Below are positions 58,846-64,000 of a DNA stretch of 64,000 bases, piece by piece. Origin of the DNA: Variovorax sp. Sphag1AA (lineage in GTDB: Bacteria > Pseudomonadota > Gammaproteobacteria > Burkholderiales > Burkholderiaceae_C); assembly GCF_014192575.1 (NCBI RefSeq), contig NZ_JACHYC010000003.1:682001-746000 (forward strand), given 5' to 3'. The notes under the pieces were generated by a model. The model was not told where the DNA came from and did no database searches. It saw only the letters and a program-made list of their open reading frames with translations. A program made the translations under genes and the position numbers. Every line of letters begins with the position of its first letter. Within the stretch, counting starts at the first letter, position 1.

Positions 58846-60276
58846 GTGAAGACCTTTGAGAACACCGTGAACGGCCGCCTCGTCGGCTCGGCCCGCACTT
58901 TCGCATCGAAAAACCCCGCCACGGGCGAGACGCTCGGCCTCGTACCCCACTCCACGTCCGAGCAGGTCGCGGAGGCCGTCGCCGCGGCGCGCGCCGCACA
59001 GCCCGGCTGGGCTGCACGACCCGACGCCGAGCGCAAGGCGCTGCTGATGAAGGTCGCCGAGGCGATCAAGGCCAACAACGAGTACCTCGCCGAATGGGTC
59101 ACGCGCGAACAGGGCAAGCCGCTCGGCGGCGTCGGTCCCGATCAGGTCCCTGGCGCGCGCTTCGAGATCTGGGGCTGCGAAGTCTGGACACAGGTGCCCG
59201 CGAGCCTGGAGCTGCCGGTGGAAGTCGCCTTCGAGGACGACACGCGCCGCGACGAAGTGCACCGCAAGCCCTTCGGCGTGGTCGCCGCGATCGCGCCGTG
59301 GAACTGGCCCCTGTTGATCGCCATCTGGCAGATCATCCCGTCGCTGCGCGCGGGCAACACCGTGGTGCTCAAGCCGTCCGAATACACCAGCATCGGCACG
59401 CTGGAGATGGTCCGGATCATTGCGGAAGTGTTGCCTCCGGGCGTGCTCAACACAGTGAGCGGTGGCGGCGACGTCGGCGCGGCGCTGGTGGAGAACACGG
59501 ACATCGACAAGATCATGTTCACCGGCTCGACTGCGACCGGCGCGCGCATTGCCGCCACTGCGGCGCGCAACCTCGTGCCGACCACGATGGAACTCGGCGG
59601 CAACGACGCGGCGATCGTGCTGCCCGATGCTGATCCGAAGGCGATCGCAATGGGCCTCTTCTGGGGCGCCTTCCTCAACATGGGCCAGACGTGTGCCGCT
59701 GCGAAGCGCCTCTACGTGCCCGACAACCTGCACGACGCCGTGGTCGCGGAACTGAAGGTGCTCGCCGAAGCGATGCCGATGGGCAACGGCATGGAGCCCG
59801 GCGTCGCGATCGGGCCGATCCAGAACCGCATGCAGTTCGACAAGGTGGTGTCGCTCGTCGAGGACGCGAAGGCGCACGGCGCGACCATCGTGTGCGGCGG
59901 CAAGGAAACTGGCGGTGCCGGCAATTTCTATCCGATCACGCTGGTCACCGGGATCGCGGACGGCAGCCGCCTGGTGGATGAAGAGCAGTTCGGTCCGGTG
60001 CTGCCGATCATTCGATACAGCGATGTGGACTCGGCAATCGCGAGCGCGAACCGCCTCGACGTGGGACTGGGCGCGTCGGTCTGGTCCAGCGATATCGAAA
60101 AGGCCCGCACCGTCGCGTCGCGCATTCAGGCAGGCACCGTGTGGATCAACCAGCACGGCACGATTCACCCGATGGTGCCTTTCGGCGGCGTCAAGAGTTC
60201 GGGCTGGGGAGTCGAGTTCGGCATCGACGGACTCAAGTCCGTCACCCAGCCGCAAGTCATCAGCGTCAAGAAGTAA
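58846..60276 (+). CDS. Aldehyde dehydrogenase family protein
   Basis: NAD(P)-dependent aldehyde dehydrogenase of 476 residues. It has PWNWPLL and KPSEYT, the general base E249 (MELGGND) and the catalytic cysteine C283 (NMGQTCAAA). GTG at 58846 is the start (CCCGGAG upstream). It probably oxidises the aldehyde released by the copper amine oxidase encoded 1.2 kb downstream, as FeaB does for TynA in E. coli. Regulated by the upstream LuxR protein and/or the AraC protein that follows; inference from position. Confidence 0.88.
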   Translation: MKTFENTVNGRLVGSARTFASKNPATGETLGLVPHSTSEQVAEAVAAARAAQPGWAARPDAERKALLMKVAEAIKANNEYLAEWVTREQGKPLGGVGPDQVPGARFEIWGCEVWTQVPASLELPVEVAFEDDTRRDEVHRKPFGVVAAIAPWNWPLLIAIWQIIPSLRAGNTVVLKPSEYTSIGTLEMVRIIAEVLPPGVLNTVSGGGDVGAALVENTDIDKIMFTGSTATGARIAATAARNLVPTTMELGGNDAAIVLPDADPKAIAMGLFWGAFLNMGQTCAAAKRLYVPDNLHDAVVAELKVLAEAMPMGNGMEPGVAIGPIQNRMQFDKVVSLVEDAKAHGATIVCGGKETGGAGNFYPITLVTGIADGSRLVDEEQFGPVLPIIRYSDVDSAIASANRLDVGLGASVWSSDIEKARTVASRIQAGTVWINQHGTIHPMVPFGGVKSSGWGVEFGIDGLKSVTQPQVISVKK

Positions 60277-60294
60277 CACGATCGAAATGCCGGC

Positions 60295-60317
60295 ACCCTG
60301 GTTCGCGCAATCAGGGT
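60295..60317. promoter_or_regulatory. Inverted repeat ACCCTG-N11-CAGGGT
   Basis: Six-base arms separated by 11 bases, about 100 bases upstream of the AraC gene. Spacing is one helical turn. It may be an operator for autoregulation or a weak terminator of the aldehyde dehydrogenase unit; no T-run follows. Confidence 0.35.
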
Positions 60318-60414
60318 AATCCGGCTTCCATGGCAACAGCCCGCTACGGCAGCATCGCTGTGAACGGCTGAGAGGGCACGCTTCTTGCGCGAAGCGTGTC
60401 CGAAAGAGCGCCCC

Positions 60415-61392
60415 ATGGAAGACGTCTGCTACACCACCCTCGATACCCGCGATGCGGATGAACATGCCGCGGGCCTGAGCGCCTGGGACCAGCGCTACGA
60501 ACAGATCTCCGCCGGTCGCTTCGACGGGCATGTCGAAGACCTGCATGTCGGTCCGGTGCAGATCTTCGTGGAGACCGCGAGCCGCGCCGTGTTTCAGTGC
60601 GGTATGCCGCGCCCCGGCACGCACACGATCGGGCTCATGCAGCCTGTGGAAGAAGGCGGCTGGTTCTGCGGTCATCGCCTGGATGACGAGAACATGATCA
60701 TGATCGCGTCGGATTCCGAATTCGACCTGACCGCCGGCGCCGGCATGGCCGTGACCGGGATCTCGATCGACACTGCACACCTGGCCGCGCTGGCCACGCA
60801 ACTTCGCGGCGGCGAGCATGCGGTGTTCCCGGCGCGCGGGCCGTGCGTGCTCAGCGCCTCCGATGCCGTGCAGGCCGGGCTGAGGAATCTCGTCGACACC
60901 GCGCTCTCGCTCGCGCGCCAGCAGCCCGCCATGCTGCAGCAGCCAGCGGCGCAGCGCATGCTGGCACTGTCGCTCTCCGAAGCCATGCTGGAGGGCTTCG
61001 CCGGCGACCGCCGCGAAGCCAGCGTGCGGCCCAGCGCTGCCGCGCGGCGGCGCATCCTCAACGCTGCGCGCGACTACATGCGCGCGCATGCCGACGAACC
61101 GATCAGCGTGCCCGACCTGTGCCAGGCGACCTGCGCGTCGCGGCGCGCGCTGCAGTACGCATTCGAAGAGATCCTTCGCCTGAGCCCTGTGACCTACCTG
61201 CGCATGATGCGGCTCAACCACGTGCGCGGCGAACTGCTCGCACACTGCGAAGACACCGTGGGCGACATCGCGGCGCGCTGGGGCTTCTGGCACCTGTCGC
61301 GCTTCGCGGCCGACTACCGGCAGCACTTCGGCGAGCTGCCCTCGGTGACCCGCGCGCGCGGCGCCGCGCGGCTGGTGTCGCTCGCGCACTGA
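60415..61392 (+). CDS. AraC family transcriptional regulator
   Basis: A 325-residue AraC regulator with a long N-terminal sensor region (DQRYEQISAGRFDGHVEDL, a EutR-like opening) and a C-terminal double helix-turn-helix (about 215-315; VPDLCQATCASRRALQYAFEE and IAARWGFWHLSRFAADYRQHFG). ATG 60415 is used; a TTG at 60385 is the alternative. It sits between the aldehyde dehydrogenase and amine oxidase genes, like FeaR between feaB and tynA, and is probably the amine-responsive activator. Confidence 0.85.
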   Translation: MEDVCYTTLDTRDADEHAAGLSAWDQRYEQISAGRFDGHVEDLHVGPVQIFVETASRAVFQCGMPRPGTHTIGLMQPVEEGGWFCGHRLDDENMIMIASDSEFDLTAGAGMAVTGISIDTAHLAALATQLRGGEHAVFPARGPCVLSASDAVQAGLRNLVDTALSLARQQPAMLQQPAAQRMLALSLSEAMLEGFAGDRREASVRPSAAARRRILNAARDYMRAHADEPISVPDLCQATCASRRALQYAFEEILRLSPVTYLRMMRLNHVRGELLAHCEDTVGDIAARWGFWHLSRFAADYRQHFGELPSVTRARGAARLVSLAH

Positions 61393-61493
61393 CCCGCTCG
61401 CCTCCCGCAAGTCTTGCCAAATCGGGATAACGGCCCTGCGGCCGGCGCTCGTACGCTCCGTCGAAACCACTCCTACAGCGACGTAGTACGACG

Positions 61494-63809
61494 ATGCAGC
61501 CCACCTCGCCCAAGGCCTCCCGCCCTCTCTTCACGCGCGCAGCAGCGCTGACGGCCATCGCGGCCATCACTGCCTTCTCGGCCCTCTCCACCTTCACGCC
61601 GCCCGCGTACGCGCACGGCGGCGCGGCGCACATGGTGCCGCTGAAGAAGACGCTCGAACACTTCGGTGCGAACGTGCGCTACGACAGCTTCTCCGACGTC
61701 TTCACCATTGCGCGCAACAGCACGCTGGTGCGCGTCAAGCCGGGTTCGCGCACCGCGCTGGTGAACGGCCAGCCAGTGAAACTCGACGTGCCGGTGACGA
61801 TGCGCGGCAAGACCGCCTTCGTCTCGCACGACTTCATCAACCAGGTGTTCCAGTCGGGCCTCGACAAGACCTTCGCGATCGAGCGCACGCCGAGTCCGCT
61901 CAACCCGCTGACCGCCGATGAAATCAACGCGGTCGTATCGATCCTCAAGGCCTCCGGCCGATACAAGCCCGGCTACCGCTTCACCGAGATCACGCTGAAG
62001 ACGCCACCGAAGGACGAGGTATGGAACTTCGCCCTCACCGGCCAAGCGGTGCACGCGCCCCGCCGCGCATCGGTGGTGGTGCTGGACGGCAAGAACCTGA
62101 TCGAAGGCACCGTCGATCTCGCCGCGCGCAGCGTGACGCGCTGGGAGCCCGTCGAAGGCGCGCACGGCATGGTGCTGATCGACGACTTCGCGACCGTGCA
62201 ATCGGCGATCGAGGCCAGTCCAGAGTACGCGCAGGCGCTGCAGAAGCGCGACATCGCGGACGTGAAGAAGGTCGTCGCGACGCCGCTGACCGTCGGCTAC
62301 TTCGACGGCAAGGATTCACTGAAGCAGGAAGACCGCCTGCTCAAGGTGGTGAGCTACCTCGACGTGGGCGACGGCAACTACTGGGCGCATCCGATCGAGA
62401 ACCTCGTCGCGGTGGTGGACCTCGAGAAGAAGAAGGTCGTGAAGATCGAGGACGAAGGCGTCATCCCCGTGCCGCTCAAGCCCACGCCCTATGACGGCCG
62501 CGACCGCAAGCTCACCGCGCCGCACAAGCCGCTGGAGATCAGCGAGCCGGAGGGCAAGAACTACACCATCACCGGCAACACGCTTCACTGGCGAAACTGG
62601 GACTTCCATCTGCGGCTCGACTCGCGTGTCGGGCTGGTGCTCTCGACCGTCACCTACAACGACAAGGGCACGCGCCGCAAGGTGATGTACGAAGGCTCGC
62701 TCGGCGGAATGATCGTGCCCTACGGCGATCCCGACGTGGGCTGGTACTTCAAGGCGTACCTCGATTCGGGCGAGTACGGCATGGGCACGCTCACATCGCC
62801 GATCGAGCGCGGCCAGGACGCACCGGACAACGCAGTGCTGCTCGATGCCACGCTCGCCGACTACACCGGCGCGCCGGCCAAGGTGCCGAACGCGATCGCC
62901 GTTTTCGAGCGCTATGCGGACCCCGAGTTCAAACACCAGGAAATGGGCAAGCCCAACGTGAGCACCGAGCGGCGCGAGTTGGTGGTGCGCTGGATCAGCA
63001 CCGTCGGCAACTACGACTACATGTTCGACTGGGTCTTCGCGGAGAACGGCACCATCGGCATCAACGCCGGCGCGACCGGCATCGAGGCGGTCAAGGGCGT
63101 GAAGTCGCGCACCATGCAGGACCCGACCGCCGCCGAGGACACACGCTACGGCACGCTGCTCGATCACAACATCGTCGGCACCACGCACCAGCACATCTAC
63201 AACTTCCGGCTCGACCTCGATGTGGATGGCGAAGGCAACTCGCTCACCGAGATCGATCCGGTGGTCGAGAAGAACACGCGCGGCGGCCCGCGCACCAGCA
63301 CCATGCAGACGGTGCAGCGCACCGTCGCGAGCGAGAAGGCGGCGGCGCAGAAGTTCGATGCTTCGACGATCCGTCTGCTGAGCAACCCGAACAAGGTCAA
63401 CAAGGTCGGCAACCCGGTGTCGTATCAGCTCATCCCCTATGCGGGCGGCACGCACCCGATCGCCAAGGGCGCCAACTTCGCGAAGGACGAGTGGATCAAC
63501 CACCGCCTGAGCTTCATGGACCGCCAGATCTGGGTCACGCGCTACAACGACGACGAGAAGTTCCCCGAAGGCAAGTACCCCAACCGCTCGGGCAAGGACA
63601 CCGGCCTTGGCCAGTTCACTGCCGACGACCAGCCGATCGTGAACACCGACAACGTGGTGTGGCTCACCACCGGCACCACGCACGTCGCGCGCGCCGAGGA
63701 GTGGCCGATCATGCCCACCGAGTGGGTGCACGCACTGCTGAAGCCCTGGAACTACTTCGACGAGACGCCCACGCTGGGGCTGAACCGTCCAGCCACCCCA
63801 GCCAAGTAA
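61494..63809 (+). CDS. tynA: Primary-amine oxidase (topaquinone copper amine oxidase)
   Basis: Periplasmic copper amine oxidase of 771 residues. A signal peptide ends near residue 40 (PPAYAHGG). An N-terminal Cu_amine_oxidN1 domain with a copper-amine-oxidase-like repeat (VPLKKTLEHFGANVRYDSF) is followed by the N2/N3 and catalytic domains. Y507 (VGNYDY) is the topaquinone precursor, D424 (YLDSGEYG) the catalytic base, and H565, H567 and H730 the copper ligands. It oxidises primary amines such as phenylethylamine or tyramine to aldehyde, ammonia and hydrogen peroxide. The aldehyde dehydrogenase at 58846 is the natural next step. Confidence 0.93.
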   Translation: MQPTSPKASRPLFTRAAALTAIAAITAFSALSTFTPPAYAHGGAAHMVPLKKTLEHFGANVRYDSFSDVFTIARNSTLVRVKPGSRTALVNGQPVKLDVPVTMRGKTAFVSHDFINQVFQSGLDKTFAIERTPSPLNPLTADEINAVVSILKASGRYKPGYRFTEITLKTPPKDEVWNFALTGQAVHAPRRASVVVLDGKNLIEGTVDLAARSVTRWEPVEGAHGMVLIDDFATVQSAIEASPEYAQALQKRDIADVKKVVATPLTVGYFDGKDSLKQEDRLLKVVSYLDVGDGNYWAHPIENLVAVVDLEKKKVVKIEDEGVIPVPLKPTPYDGRDRKLTAPHKPLEISEPEGKNYTITGNTLHWRNWDFHLRLDSRVGLVLSTVTYNDKGTRRKVMYEGSLGGMIVPYGDPDVGWYFKAYLDSGEYGMGTLTSPIERGQDAPDNAVLLDATLADYTGAPAKVPNAIAVFERYADPEFKHQEMGKPNVSTERRELVVRWISTVGNYDYMFDWVFAENGTIGINAGATGIEAVKGVKSRTMQDPTAAEDTRYGTLLDHNIVGTTHQHIYNFRLDLDVDGEGNSLTEIDPVVEKNTRGGPRTSTMQTVQRTVASEKAAAQKFDASTIRLLSNPNKVNKVGNPVSYQLIPYAGGTHPIAKGANFAKDEWINHRLSFMDRQIWVTRYNDDEKFPEGKYPNRSGKDTGLGQFTADDQPIVNTDNVVWLTTGTTHVARAEEWPIMPTEWVHALLKPWNYFDETPTLGLNRPATPAK

Positions 63810-63826
63810 CCACGAGAGCATCCACC

Positions 63827-64000
63827 ATGACTGACATCGACGATTCGACTTCCGATCACGGCACGGACACCGGCCGCCGCGAATTCCTCAAGACCGGCGC
63901 GGCGCTGCTCGCTGCGGCACCTCTGGGTGCGCTTGCGCAGGGGGCCTCTGCCAAGCCTTCGAGCGAGATCACGAGCTGGTCGGCCATCGCGCTGTCGCGC
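63827..64000 (+). CDS. Tat-exported amidase family protein, 5' part only
   Basis: The first 58 codons of a gene that runs past the window. A twin-arginine signal (RREFLKTG followed by a hydrophobic Ala/Leu stretch and ALAQ cleavage) leads to ITSWSAIALSR, which resembles the first helix of amidase-signature proteins (SAxALSxAIRSRQVS). Located 17 bases after the amine oxidase, so likely in the same operon; it may release amines from amides for the oxidase. The amidase call needs the rest of the gene. Confidence 0.5.
   Translation, partial: MTDIDDSTSDHGTDTGRREFLKTGAALLAAAPLGALAQGASAKPSSEITSWSAIALSR

Noticed and set aside
58513..61470. 985-codon open frame on the minus strand
   Set aside because: It is the antisense of the aldehyde dehydrogenase and AraC genes, both with full catalytic or DNA-binding motifs. 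The predicted protein is His/Arg/Asp-rich with no domain, as expected of a GC-rich shadow frame.
62316..63821. 501-codon minus-strand frame under the amine oxidase
   Set aside because: Antisense shadow of a copper amine oxidase with complete topaquinone and copper residues; composition (Val/His/Arg/Leu-rich) is not protein-like.
1..64000. tRNA, rRNA, insertion sequences, prophage or defence systems
   Set aside because: No tRNA-like cloverleaf with adjacent integrase, no transposase or recombinase frame and no restriction, CBASS, retron or similar gene could be identified.

Overview
The window is high-GC DNA with dense, short-spaced operons and strong GGAG-type ribosome binding sites. Its gene families (a Bug-type solute-binding protein, many IclR/AraC/GntR/LuxR regulators, a 3-hydroxybenzoate 4-monooxygenase, an ADP-forming acyl-CoA synthetase) point to a soil or rhizosphere betaproteobacterium of the Burkholderiales, most like Comamonadaceae/Variovorax. 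This is inference from gene content. No rRNA, tRNA, transposase, integrase, phage gene or CRISPR array was seen.

Layout. 0-5 kb: small accessory genes (GNAT, CPBP protease, thioredoxin-like, lipoprotein, VOC, PepSY-TM) with a broken YdeI-family remnant. 5-10 kb: an IclR regulator translationally coupled to a short DUF2325 protein, facing a Bug solute receptor, a crotonase and an ADP-forming CoA ligase, which together look like a carboxylic-acid (possibly hydroxycinnamate) module. 10-13.8 kb: unknown and degenerate genes, including a nucleotidyltransferase-like protein without its active site and a TetR pseudogene beside DinB. 13.9-21.2 kb: a Crp/Fnr regulator between a minus-strand operon (MFS permease, BKACE, 3-hydroxyacyl-CoA dehydrogenase) and a plus-strand operon (4-hydroxybenzoyl-CoA-type thioesterase, SDR, MobA-like monooxygenase), with a matching operator-like sequence on each side of the regulator.

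21.2-43.2 kb is the most interesting part: a 22-kb catabolic locus in four transcription units. It holds three related 3-ketosteroid-dehydrogenase-like flavoproteins, two NIPSNAP genes, several SDRs, a Gfo/Idh/MocA oxidoreductase, a TIM-barrel isomerase, a shikimate-dehydrogenase-like protein with an altered substrate pocket, an acyl-CoA dehydrogenase, a CoA-transferase and a complete Liv-type ABC importer. An AraC regulator and an IclR regulator are built in. A 29-bp tandem-repeat operator-like sequence is conserved (25 of 29 bases) upstream of two of the units, about 13.7 kb apart, which suggests that the AraC protein controls both. The likely logic is import by Liv, stepwise oxidation of a cyclic alcohol/ketone, CoA activation and beta-oxidation-like breakdown; the substrate cannot be named from sequence.

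43.2-58 kb is mostly housekeeping and genus-type genes: small periplasmic and membrane proteins, a NarL-type response regulator, a degenerate LytM factor, GltS, GAF, metallophosphoesterase, an ABC_sub_bind receptor, a proline iminopeptidase-like hydrolase, glutamine-dependent NAD synthetase, a TraR/DksA zinc-finger protein and a dual-specificity phosphatase. A decayed GntR gene also lies here. 58-64 kb is an amine-catabolic set: LuxR regulator, aldehyde dehydrogenase, AraC regulator, topaquinone copper amine oxidase and the start of a Tat-exported amidase that runs off the window.
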